This document shows, in pieces, positions 11,691-23,488 of a stretch of 64,000 nt of DNA. The stretch comes from Patiria pectinifera (Eukaryota > Echinodermata > Asteroidea > Valvatida > Asterinidae), in NCBI GenBank assembly GCA_029964075.1, contig CM057144.1, forward strand, positions 14,717,281 to 14,781,280. The letters are read 5' to 3'. Positions within the stretch are counted from its first letter, which is position 1, and every line of letters begins with the position of its first letter. The position numbers and the translations under genes were made by a program. The notes under the pieces were generated by a model. It was not told the origin of the DNA and did no database searches. It was given only the letters and a program-made list of their open reading frames with translations.

Positions 11691-14480
11691 TCCGTCAATA
11701 CGCACAAATCTGCGCTCTCTCGGGAAGTTTATTTGAGAAGGATGGTCGCTGTCCTGTGGAGTAAAGAACGATGCTCAGATGGGAATATTTGCCGAGCTAG
11801 CTACACCCTCCGTTGACGTCAGGCTGAACATATACATGTAATAACAGACAAAATCCTTTCTGGATGAACTCGGTAACATGAACCTTTTCAAACACTTCGC
11901 CGTCTGTTGTCCCAAATAATTTCCCCCGTCTGAATTTCAACGGAGCGATTTTCCCCAGTGAAATCGTTTTAAAATCGCATCTCACATTTCTCTCTCTCTC
12001 GCTCGCTCGGCTTAAAAGGCTAGAAAAAAAATGGGCAAGTACCAACATGTGTTCAGAATCTATTCATGTTTGATTCGGATGTGGGATTGGCAAAAAAAAG
12101 TCTGTGTTTGTTCCTCTCGAGTTGTTCCGTCTACTTCACGCTAAGGCAAACAGTTTTAAGTGCCATCAACGGGCCCCGTGTGTTTGAAGGAAAAATTTTC
12201 CCGGCGCACCGTGAAGTGGTTGGTTGTTAGCGGGCCGTGACGCAAGGAGTCAAGGGGGCCAACGCTCGCCTCGGCCCCCAGATGGCTCGGCCGTGGGCCG
12301 GTGCGTGTCCTGCAATGTGCATCAAGAGGCAGCGCGCGTGATGAGGACGTGGTGTAGATAGCCGGCCGGTCGATATCCAAGCCGTGGCTGGATTTTATTT
12401 GCAGACTCGTATGTTGGCTTCCCTTGCCAGATTTTGCTTCAAAGTATTATTTTCAGGCAGCTTAAAGTGATCCGTTTATTTGGGCGGGAAATTGGCAGGG
12501 GAAGGTGGGGGAGAAATATGTCATAACCACCCCCTCCTCCGGTTCTCCACAAGTGGAGAAGAAAATCATAATCCTGCAAATTTCCTCACCAGCACACCCC
12601 CCCCCCCTTAAAAAATGTGCTGGCTTTTCCCCACAGTCCACCGTGATCGTCGCCGATGCACAATACTTGTGTATGTTCTTCATTTGTACATGTCCTAACG
12701 TAATTTGTGTCAATTTTCAGACGTACAACTTTTTTTAGCTGATGATTGGTCTATAGACGATGTAGCATTTTATTGGATGCTGCAGTCACGTGATTCAACT
12801 TCCAGCAAACGGTTCTGTTGTGCATGCACTGCCTTTCTCTTTAAATATTAATGTAGGCCAAAAAAAAAACCGGTTGCATGTCGACATGACGTCACAGGCC
12901 AGGGCACATGGTCTGTCGTATTCGTTGGTGACTTTGTCATACTCGCGCGCGCGCCACTGATTACTAGCGCCCATTGGATAAACACTCAAGTTGTGTTTAA
13001 CTTCCCGTTCCAATATCCGATGTTAATTAATGTGCAGTGTGCGTGGTTAAAACTGAAGTGACGTTAAACTAGCGAACCGGAGAGCTTGTCAAAAAGAACT
13101 TGTCAAAATTGTAGAAAATGCGTTGCTTCAATTTCCCCCATATTGCCAAACTGTGGCATTCAAAAGCAATTAATGTCACAAGACAACATTTCTGATTAAC
13201 ATTTTATCGAAATCATAAGATGCTGTATATGAAACCTGATTGTCTTTATATTTTTCGCAACGCTTTTTTCTTCCTGATGTTATACCAATCATCATTGTCT
13301 GATCAGAGAATTTTTACTTAAGCCCACTACACAGTTGATAGAGAGGCTGCAATTCCAGGTAACTTGGAGAGGTTATCATGTAATAACTAGCGGACATAGA
13401 ACAAGTCTCTGTTAGCAGTCAAAGCCTCGTTTTGGTTCCAACATGGCGATTCCACGCAATACAGCGAATGACTGACATTTCGAATGACTTCACACTGGTA
13501 GCCTCCCGCACGGATTTGTTGACATAAGGCACATCATCAACAGCTGGCTGTCTGTCGTGAGGACTCGGAATGCGCCACTTAATCGATTACAGGATATCGA
13601 GACTGACAGAATCATTATGTTTTTCTCCATCTGATGTGAAAAGCCGTCCGAAAAACAAAAACCGCATTCGCCTGAATTCCATCGGTGGTCGATGCACGAA
13701 CTGGGCAGGTTTGTAGATTATGTTGTTTACCATTTTTTTTTGCTTGAATAATATTTGTTGCTCATCCAACGAGAACGCTGGTAGAAGCTAATAAATTAAA
13801 GTAGTTAAAAAGCGATTCTCACTTTTGTAGATTTGTATCTCAAGCGTGCAAATGATAAATTCCAGTAAATCCCATAATATTGAAAATTAACTCCCATGGT
13901 GTCAAACGTAGTTTTCTCACCTCGTTGTGCATGAAAATATGTTGACAAGCGCTTCGTTTTGTTAGATTGAACTTTTTCGTGCATCCCTTTTGAAATACAT
14001 GTAGTGCATTGTAGGGTTAAATAACTAAGGCCCAAAAAAAAGTCTCCGGTTTCTGGTATGGAGCTTGCCCAAAAAGTGGTGCGGCGACGCGGCTTTTTTT
14101 TTTGTATTTTTTTTTTTAAATCAAATGTGTGCTGATGACTGCAAATGGTGCCCTAAACTTAGGTATAATATATGGTAGTCCAGAGCATAGGAATAATTCT
14201 CCTTCTCGACGACCAAAATAATCTAAAACATTAAAGCAGCAGCAGGATCAAACAGTCAAACCAGAGTTTTTTTTTCATTGAGACATCATCTTTTATTTTA
14301 AAGAAAAAGTAAAACGTTTTCATTTGCGCGCGCACAGCAGCGCGCGGCGCGCGCTTTTTTGGCTTAAGTTTGCAATCATAACCCCTTTTTCTGCACACAC
14401 AATTTTTTTTAAATGCTGAATGATATTAGCATTGAAACCTTTGTGTATCAGACTCTTAACAATAAATCGAATGCAGTGCT

Positions 14481-14850
14481 TTGAAGGTACAAGGGAACGT
14501 TTGCTTTTTGTGCATTTTGTTTTTGTTTGAAGTCAACATGATGTTTTTTCAAAATCTAACATATAAGATTTGAGGCTTTGCATGGTGGGGTATCGGTATC
14601 GTTTCGGTTTGCGGTAACACCATGTGGTAATAACTACTGTTATTTTTGTTCTTATCAGAACAAAAACTACTTAGCAAAAGTTGATGATAAGCAGGACAAG
14701 TACTTTTCAGAACTAAATATCTTCTAAGCAGTAGTTATTACCACATGGTGTTACCGCAAACCGAAACGATAAAATCTAACCTGTTGCAGTTTCAGCTCAG
14801 TGGATACTATATACATTTTGAGAAAACAGGAAACGTATGTACACTTTTGG
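14481..14850 (+). repeat. Older dispersed repeat interrupted by the hairpin element
   Basis: TTTTGTGCATTTTG, GTTTGAAGTCAAC and CAAAATCTAAC on the left continue on the right with GTTTCAGCTCAGTGG and TTTTGAGAAAAC, the order seen at 2590-2720 and, inverted, at 21180-21310. Confidence 0.5.
14561..14770. mobile_element. Hairpin element with perfect 42-base arms and 10-base target duplication
   Basis: Arms 14598-14639 and 14729-14770 are perfect reverse complements (start ATCGTTTCGGTTTGCGG). The direct repeat AAAATCTAAC stands at 14551-14560 and 14771-14780, flanking the whole insert. It interrupts an older dispersed repeat. No protein coding. Confidence 0.85.
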
Positions 14851-15302
14851 GGGTCTCGTATTAACCGGACTACGTTACTGACGCAGCATGTAAAACAAAA
14901 AACTGCATGTGGGCACCGCCTTCAATGATTGTCAGGCGGATCGTTTCGCAAGGTATTTGGTATTACTCCTATCTTTTCTTTGAGCAAATATGTTCGTGTT
15001 CAATCGGCAGGTACCTTTCCGCAAATGTTCCTAGTTCCTACGTGCTTTTAAATTTTCTGGTGAGTTTTTTTTTCATCGATGTGTGTATTAACATAATATT
15101 GTGCACATAAGCCGTAAAATAGATGATTTTAAATTTGAAGCTATAGGCCTATTATTCAAATTAAAAAAATGAACTAGTTACCAAAAAAGCATTACAAGAG
15201 TTGCTAGTACATTATTTTTTTCAGGTCAAATACCACATTTAGAATAATTTCTCGGGATTTCGGACATCACTCTCTGCGAGGATTTGGTTTTCTCTACAAG
15301 AA

Positions 15303-18300
15303 ATGCTGAGTATGGCACTTTGGCGGGCGGTGACTGCGGCCTTCCTCCTCCTATGCGTCACGCGTGTTGGCTCGGTCGACTTAACCATAACAGCGGGGGC
15401 AGTCGGCCCCGAGGTACGTACGAGGTTAACAGTAGATTGTTTTTCGAGAGAAAAAAGAATTTAGGACAGGTAGACCTCACAAGCTTGTCAAGTCCTCACA
15501 CAAGTCAATCACGACTCCAATCACGATTCATTCATCCAATCCCATAATGAAATCAGAGGTTATTCAAAATAAACGTTAAAAACGCGTTTACTAATTGCGA
15601 CCGGAGTCACCGGACATGTGATTTGACTGGTGATTTACTTGTGGTTGACTGATTTGGCTATATTGACTTGTGATTATAGATTTATGATTGACTTGACTGC
15701 AACTCTGATTGAAGACATTGTTGTCACGTGGATGTTGCTTTAACAGTTAATTCTCATAAAAAAAATAATGTCTGCCCAAATGCGCACCTTTGGTTTAATT
15801 TCAAGAGAAGTAGTTGCTGGAAGCCTGAAGTGGCAAGATGACTGTCCAGTTACCCAAAACGCCTTCAGAAGAACCTGTAACACAAATTCGCCTAGACGAG
15901 AGTACATGTGCATGCAAAGGTTTTCAAATCTCGGCTCCGCTCCCGGCTTTGGCGTCAGCGCCATTATCGTATGCCCCTGACTTATGGACGACAGCGACTC
16001 AGTATGCACTCTAAAAAGTCCCCGGTCAGCTTTGACCGGGATTGCGGGTTTTGTATATGGGCTTGAGATGAACTTGACGAAATAGACGAAGCTTATAGGA
16101 GACGACAAGTTTTTGATAAAATGTTGTTGAGTCTCAAAATTTGTGGTTTGTAAAATTACCAGCATAGTTTAATAGGTGGTTTTAATAACATGGTTCAATT
16201 TCAAAGGTTGTGGAGGCAACTGTCCAGCGAATCCTTCTCTCCGACATCTTCTCGGATGATTTCTCCCTGCTACGCCGCCTGGCCATGGTGGAGACGGCCG
16301 ACGGTACGGACTCGGCTGCTTTTGCTGGCGGCCTGGCTGGGGGTATCTGGAAGGTGAGCGAGGAGGCGTTTCAGAGGACCAAAGAGCTGACCGACGTGGG
16401 GTGGGAAAGGTGGGTGGAATGAACTTCCCCAGGCATTGTTCCACCAACATCATTCTTATGGATCTTCCTTGTCATTTTACCACAATCATTTTACCACGTC
16501 ATGTAACGATACCGCATTCCCTTATACAGTGTGAGTAAAAAAACCCCACGAAACCCAAATGTCGGGACTACTGTTTTAGTGAAGTTCTGCATGTAGCATT
16601 TTCAAAATCTAGGATATAAAAGCCCAATTCATAAGCTTTCTTTTAGTACAAGAATCATTCAAATCACTTACGTACTTTTCAAGTTACGGAATTTTAAACA
16701 CAACCACCGTTTTAAGGTTCTGTCCACGGATCATCAAAAAGGTGTGCGTTCTTTCAGCAAAACGAAAACAATTCACACATCCCTATGTGATTTGTTTTCG
16801 TTTTGCTGAAAGAACACTGAACTTTTTTTGCGATCCGTGGACAGAACCTTAAAACGGTGGTTGTGTTTAGAAAGTATAACAGTGATTTGAAGGATTATTG
16901 TACTAAATGAAAGCTTATAAATTGGGCTTTCATATCCTAGATTTTGAAAATGCTACATGCAGAACTTCCCTGAAACAATGGTCCCAACATTTGGGTTTCT
17001 TTTTTTTTTTACCACCCTGTACAGTTACTACAATGGCATCCTGGACGGTTCCTTCGGCATCAACTGGCGTGACGTCACATACTCGGACCTGCAGGTACCC
17101 CTCATGTCGGCCCTGGCGGCCCGGATATACGTCCTGATGACGTCACCGCCCGTCGACAAGGTCGCCTATGAGGCGGAGGAGCAGGCCGCGTGGTGGATGC
17201 GGTATTATAACACAGAGGGGCAGGAGTTTGAATTTCTCATCAAAGTCGCCGAGTTGGAACAGCAAGCGGGTAGGCCGGAATTAGTTTTCATATGAAGACA
17301 TCTAATTTCAGATAACATACAGGGTGAGTCAAAACAGTGCAATAATGCAAAGAAGCCATCTTTTTTTTTTCAAAACTAAGTTGAAGTTTTCAAGTTTTGA
17401 ACTTTATAGAACCTTGTATTAAAGAATGACATAATTTGTCATTCATTAGAATAACAATAATAAGTATATATGTAAAATATAAGAATACGTATACATAATA
17501 TGTATTCGTTAGACTAAAATTTCACTAAATGACACAATACATGTATGTTATAATATATCATAATATATCATAATATGACATAAAATGACTTAATAGCCTA
17601 TGTCATTGTAACGAATATTATTCGTTAGTGACATATGATATGTGACATAATATGACATACAATGACATAACAATAATTATTCTGGTGCTACATATTTTTG
17701 TAATATGAAATATATTTCTTTGGGTTTGGGTTCCGCTTTTTTTTTACTCACCCTGTACCTGTTGTACCATAATGTGTTTGGGACTTGTTCTCAGTCCAGT
17801 CTTATGAGCGCCAATGGTGGTAGGCACTCTTAAGTACACTAACAGGGCCGTTCGTGTGAAGTGTTCTCATCATTCTGCGAGTGCAATGGGCCAACCAAAC
17901 CTGTGTTGTTGGAAACGAGATTAACAGAAAATAATCTTGGGTTTCCAATTTCTGTTCTTGTGCAGTTTGCAAGATCGGTATGGATGTGGTTTTTGCCCTG
18001 GACGCGTCGCTGTCCGTGGGCGCAGAAGGTTTTTTGCGAAGTAAAAACTTCGTGAAACAGGTGAGATTGGTAAATAATGCCTCGAAAATAACAGGTTGTG
18101 TGACCTTATGTCGCGAAATATTTGTGGGTGTAACTTCATTAATAAAAACAAGCTTAAGACGAAGAGAATCGCTAGAGATCGTTTCAGATCTTAATGTTAA
18201 CCGTCAGCCAAACGGTTAACATATAGATATAGACTACATTCATAATTGGGTCGTCAGGTCATTCTCTTTTAATACCAAGGTTGTGGATGCGTTCAATATC

Positions 18301-21300
18301 GGGTCACGTGACGACCAGACCCGGGTGGGCTGTCTCCAGTTTTCTCACGAGGTCACCGTGGCCTTTGACCTCGGTGACCATGACAACAGAGATGACATCA
18401 TGAGAGCCGTGGATGAGATCCAATACAATGGAGGAGGTATGGAAAGATTATAATTCTAATGTCCACAAATCAAGTATTTGAAATTTAGAAGTATTGATAA
18501 TAATTCATTACAAAAGAGAAATTATGACATATTCAGTCCTAGTTAGATGTGTTGGATGGGGAGGGGGTGGTGTTAAAAAGACATCTTGAAAGTGTTCGAG
18601 TATAAATGGAATATCATTTTTTGTGATTAAAAGCAATCATTTCAAAGATGTTATGTTTACTCATTAAAATACCAACAATACATATGGCAAAAATTTTCTT
18701 AAAATATAGCTTAGGTGTTGCCCAACTTGGTAAGGCTTTGGCTATGCCCAATGCAAGCAGTTTAAAAGATTTTTGAAATTTGATCGCTAGTTTGTGATGG
18801 AATACAAAATCTTTGGAATGACTAATTATTTATTGTCAACATGACGTATGGTACAAACTTAAGAACCAACATATCTAACATAACAATGGTGCTCTGTCAT
18901 CTGTTGCGGAAGAGATGCAAATAAGATATCAATGAAAAGCTAATGAACCACCCTTTAAGATGGAGCCACTTTGACAGTGTTCAAGATCATAACTTTTACA
19001 CATTAACCCATTCCTTTTGGGTAACCTTTGGATTACCTTTGGATTACCTGTGGGTTACCTTTGGTTACCTTTGGGTAACCTTTGGATTATCTTTGGATTA
19101 CCTTTGGATTACCTTTGGGTTACCTTTGGGTTACCTTTGGGTAACCTTTGGATTACCTTTGGATTACCTTTGGCTTACCTTTGGGTTACCTTTGGATTAC
19201 CTTTGGGTTACCTTTGGGTAACCTTTGTATTACCTTTGGATTACCTTTGGATTACCTTTGGCTTACCTTTGGGTTACCTTTGGATTACCTTTGGATTACC
19301 TTTGGATTACCTTTATTTTGATACATCATGTAGAGAGCTTGCAACGAGCGTTCTCGCAATGGAGGGTCTTTGTGCCTCTGTGATAAGCATCGGTGGACCC
19401 TTTGTGCAATCATTACCCGGTGTTCAATTGGAAGCACTCCATTTTCAAATTGATCAATTGTCTTTGAAGGTACTGCCATGGGTACGGCCATTGACTACAT
19501 ACGTCAGAACAGCTTCAGCGTGGATCGCGGGGCCAGGCCCGTCGAATACGCCGTGCCGCGTATTGCTATCATTCTCACCGACGGCAAAACCAACAAAGAG
19601 TTCCCCATTCTCTTCCCGTCTGCGGTGAGAAACTTTTTTTTTTTAATACACGTCTTAAAAGCATCACATTGAGCTGGTTACTTTTATTTGCTAACGAAAT
19701 ATGGAGAACAACTTTTGAACAAAAAAGTTTTCTCAGTTCTGGTTTCCTAACCGCTATTTCCCAGATTTGTAGTCCAGTGGATCTCAAGTCAAAATCACAA
19801 ATGATGACAGATAACTAGGGAATGAACAATCAAATTGATTTTTTTTTTAAATCACAGTTCATTGGAATAACTTTTTACTTTACTTGAGACTGGATAAGTT
19901 GTGATTAACGTTTGATGATTTGCGATTGACTGGTAACGACTGTTGGTGGCGCGTAATTGACTTGTGATTTGTTGTGATTTAAATCTTGTTGTGATGAGTT
20001 CTTACGGCATGACTGTGAATGACTTAAGATGACTTAACTTAATTGTGATAACCCACGATGACTTGCGATGATTAGTGATAACTTGTGAATGCCTTTAACG
20101 ACTTAATTGTGATGATTTGTGATAAGTTGTGATGGTTTTGATAACTTACGATGATATGTGATAAATTGTGATGCATTTGATGGCTTGTGATTACTTGTGA
20201 TGTCGACTTGTGATTATTTGTGATAAACTTGTAATAATTTGTGATAACTTACGATGGATTGTGAGAACGTTAGATGCATTTGATGGTTTGTGATAACTTA
20301 TTCAGATTTGATTTCTTGTGATAACTTATGATGACTTTCGATGATTTGTGATAACTTTTGATGGACTTTGACAACTTGCGATGATTTGTGATAATTTGTG
20401 ATGATTTTGTTGACTTGTAATAATTTGTCATAACTTTTGATGACAGCAATGAGTTGCGATAACTGATGGTGACTTGCGATGGTTTGTGAAACTTTGTGAC
20501 TACTCTGATGACTTGTGATAACCTATAACAAACCTACGATGACTTGTGATTGATTGACTCGTGATTGACTAGTGATGTTTGCCCGAATAAAATCAATTTC
20601 TTTCGCTAACATTTCTGTCGCATATATTTGTACATCATTGGTCCATTTCTTGCTGCAGTTAGCCCACCGTGAAGGCATCACCATGTACTGCATCGGCGTG
20701 GGTGATTCAGACGACAGCGAACTCTCCTTGATTGCCACCCGGCCTATCGCCTCACACGTCCTGCATGTGCTCAACTACGATTCCATCAGCTACCTCAAGA
20801 ACATCATGGCCACCAGGACGTGCAGAGGTGGGTGAGAAATTTTGTTGGCGTAAGAAATTGACTTCTATAAAAAAAGAACTCCCACAATACGTGTCATACC
20901 AAAGATAAAGATCTGCTCAACCTTAAAACCACGTATAGGAACATTTGCAATTTAGGTGCCCACCGATTTTAATGACAAATATCTTGCCGAAAGTGAAGAT
21001 ATAGGACGGAAGTGAAATGCCAAGTGTAATTATTCCGCTTGAAATGGCGTCATTTTGGAAGGAAGAAATTAATGCATTGAATGTGGTTTCAAAGACGGTG
21101 CCTTCGTGCACACTTTTTTATGTGCATAAGAAACGGAATCATTAACAGGGCCCCAAAATTTGCATAATTAATTTTTTGCTTCTGTTTTCTCAAAATGTAG
21201 AGTAGCCGCTGAGCTCAGACTTCAGCGATTTAGTTGTTATGCGCCCTACGTGTGATTTAGAGATTTTGTTGTTACTTCAAACGAAAACAATGCACAAAAA

Positions 21301-23488
21301 GCATATGATCCTATTATGAAGCTTTCACGAGCGTGAAGAGTTTTGGCATTGTGTAATTAACAGGGAGTAATTATCATATTCATAATGCATCGAGTAAACT
21401 ATTAGTAATAACCATGCATTAGGAAGTAAACTTGCATAGTTTCAAACTGGTATCAATGTTGTTTCGCTTATAAATCATAGAAACGACTGCAGTTGCCGTC
21501 GGTCAACCGATTTGGACAGACTTGGAGGAAGGCGAAGCCCGCTTCATCTCCTACGAGGTACACACCTTAAGCCAATCAGTTCATTGATATATTTCTAAGA
21601 GCTCTGCTCTCAAAATAATGAATCCTTTCTGTGGCTATTTGAAGGGCCACGCCAACTGTGTGATAATGACTTTGATTGTGTTGTGAAGGATCGAAATAAC
21701 CCCTATCACTGTCAAGGGTTCATTTGAATTATGCAGAATCTTGTTAAATTGAGCATGGTTAGGGTTAACAGAGCACGTGCGGGTTGCAGTGGAGCATGGC
21801 AGAGGGTCCAATCGCTTGCCCGATAATTTTACCACTCTAAACGGTTTTGAAGAGTTTTGGAATGCAAAGCACAGTCCGTGGAGAGGATTACGTCTGTGGT
21901 TTTTAAAGCGTGTCACCTAAACTAAATGGGGGGTGAGGGGCCAGATCTGAATGGTTTCTCATGCGCCTACCCATATATCCACGTGCATAATTTTTATCTA
22001 GAATCGTAGTCCAGTCTGTCTCATTATGATGTACACGACCCAGATTATATATTAATTAAATTAACACTTCATTCTCGTAGGCAAATAAATTGATTGTTTT
22101 GTTCACACCTGTGAATATTGTACATCAGACAGTATGCATGGTTTTTATAGAAGTCGACGTCAGCAAGGTTTGTTGAGCACACGCTTCACCTCAGATGACG
22201 TAACGTTGTATAACAAAATGTGGACTTATCAACCGCTGTCAATTGGGGGCAGTATTACTAAGAAAAAAAAAGTCCAGTGTTTTTCTTCCAATTATGATTT
22301 CAAAGATTGATGCAACAGAGGGCGCTACGATCAAATTCATGGCGCCGTCCGGGCTGGTCACCGTCTACCTATCTTCGGAGGTACCCAACCCTAACGAGGC
22401 TGTGCATGACTACAAAGTGGAACCGGATGGGCGGGTGGATCTCTTCATAGATCCTACACAACTCGGTAAATGTTGTTGATTGCTCGGTACATTTTCCTTT
22501 AGATGTCTGCTGGCAACCTGTCATGTTTTTCATGGTGGGGCCTGGTTTTGTTATACAGAGCGAGTCAAAAAGAAAGTGACTCGAATTAGTGATTTTTTTT
22601 CTGAAAAAGTAACCAAATTTGAAACACCAATGAATTATGTCTTAAACGAGCACGTTATCCACTCATCTGAAGAAGAAGAAAAGAGTTACTGAAATTGATC
22701 CATGCTATGAGGGGGTTATGCATGTTTTACTAAAAGAACCGATTTTTAGAGGTGTCCGTGGAATGCTGTAAATGAAACGAGTTGCGATTGAATTGTGATT
22801 TGCTTGTGAGTGACTTGCGATTGAGTTGTAAATGACTTGTGATTTTTGTGTGGATGACTTTTGATTGAGTCATGAATGACTTGTGAATTAATTGTGATTG
22901 AATTGTGAGTGACTTGTGATTTGCTTGTCAATGACTTTTGATTGAGTCGTAAGTGACTTGTGACTGAGTTGCGGGTGACTTGTGATTGAGTCATGAACGA
23001 CTTGTGATTGAGTCATGAACGACTTGTGATTGAGTTGTGAATGACTTGTGATTGAGTTGTGAATGACTTGTGGTTGAATTGTGAGCGACTTGTAATTTTG
23101 ATTGTGAATGAAGGGTTATTTTTGATTGACATCTGATGGACTCCTGATGTCATCAACCCTGCTCTCTTGTTCAGCTTCCATGAGTCGTACCAAGCGTGCG
23201 GCAGATGGCGCCTCAGACCCGTCCCACGTGAAGGTCTACACGGCCATCTACGCCCGGAGTAACGGCACGCAGCTGTACGTGGAATCCTCGGCGGGCGACA
23301 CGGCAGATCACAGCTTCATCCCCGTGGCCCCGAGCGGTACTGTCGCGCCTGTTGACCCGGGCGCCGGGCAGCAGCCTGCAGCCCCGCAGCTTGGCTCCCA
23401 CGCCCCGCCCGGTCCTTCGACGTCCATGCTGATCGGTGTTGCCAACCTTGTTATGATAGCTGTGATTCGTGCGCAGTTAGATTTTTAA
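15303..23488 (+). CDS. Secreted/surface VWA-domain protein with lysozyme-like N-terminal domain
   Basis: Ten coding exons: 15303-15413, 16207-16409, 17025-17269, 17966-18060, 18280-18436, 19470-19624, 20659-20827, 21481-21557, 22321-22465 (or from 22306, adding five in-frame residues) and 23175-23488. Phases agree throughout; 556 residues. Residues 1-24 form a signal peptide (hydrophobic AAFLLLCVTRVGS). Residues about 38-186 hold RLAMVETADGTDS, GGIWKVSEEAF and PLMSALAARIYV, which resemble the catalytic-Glu, Gly-rich and C-terminal blocks of soluble lytic transglycosylase/goose-lysozyme folds; this is my inference. Residues about 188-372 are a VWA domain with a complete MIDAS: DASLS at about 199-203, GGT at about 270-272, and TDG with Asp at about 308. 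A beta-rich segment follows, with PNPNEAVHDY. A Pro/Ala/Gly linker then leads to a short hydrophobic stretch (about MLIGVANLVMIAVI) and RAQLDF, which could be a GPI signal or a tail anchor. A role in matrix or surface adhesion is likely from the VWA domain; ligand and activity are unknown. Confidence 0.85.
15605..15700 (+). repeat. Short degenerate run of the GACTTGTGATT motif
   Basis: Several imperfect copies (GACTGGTGATTTACTTGTGG, GACTTGTGATTATAG, GATTGACTTGACTG) of the minisatellite unit seen at 3215-3446, in intron 1 of the VWA gene. Confidence 0.6.
16525..17022. mobile_element. Non-autonomous foldback element, copy 2
   Basis: Ends ACAGTGTGAGTAAAAAAA and TTTTTTTTTTACCACCCTGT. The inner palindromes match copy 1 (GATCCGTGGACAGAACC and TTTTCGTTTTGCTGAAAGA). 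It fills most of intron 2 of the VWA gene and stops two bases before the AG of the exon at 17025. Confidence 0.8.
17318..17758. mobile_element. Foldback-family element, copy 3 (different interior)
   Basis: Ends TACAGGGTGAGTCAAAAC and TTTTTTTTACTCACCCTGTA are the same terminal inverted repeat. The interior is AT-rich with many TATGACATAAT-type repeats and does not match copies 1 and 2. It lies in VWA intron 3. Confidence 0.7.
18995..19318 (+). repeat. Minisatellite, 11-base unit CTTTGGATTAC
   Basis: About 28 tandem units, mixing CTTTGGATTAC, CTTTGGGTTAC and CTTTGGGTAAC, in intron 5 of the VWA gene, ending about 150 bases before the exon at 19470. The unit length of 11 gives an artificial frame with an 11-residue repeat. 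Confidence 0.95.
19890..20580 (+). repeat. Degenerate minisatellite, unit related to GACTTGTGAT
   Basis: Around 40 decayed units (GATGATTTGTGATAACTT, GACTTGTGATTGATTGAC) across VWA intron 6, ending about 80 bases before the exon at 20659. Drift is much greater than at 3215-3446. Confidence 0.85.
22770..23130 (+). repeat. Minisatellite, units GACTTGTGATTGAGTTGTGAAT
   Basis: Alternating 12-base units (GACTTGTGATTG, AGTTGTGAAT) in VWA intron 9, ending about 45 bases before the exon at 23175. Related to the motif at 3215-3446. Confidence 0.9.

Larger units (their letters stand above)
10206..15302. other. Intergenic region between CATSPERD and the VWA gene
   Basis: Contains SINE C, the 41-base inverted repeat, a tRNA-like B-box relic near 11640 and the nested hairpin insertion at 14561-14770. 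The rest (about 11700-14460) shows only short non-conserved frames and a few GC-alternating runs such as GCGCGCGCGCC near 12944 and at 14327-14353. I see no further gene. Confidence 0.6.

Noticed and set aside
18943..19628. Frames with an 11-residue YLWVTFGLPLD-like repeat
   Set aside because: Caused by the 11-base minisatellite; no start context or conserved domain.
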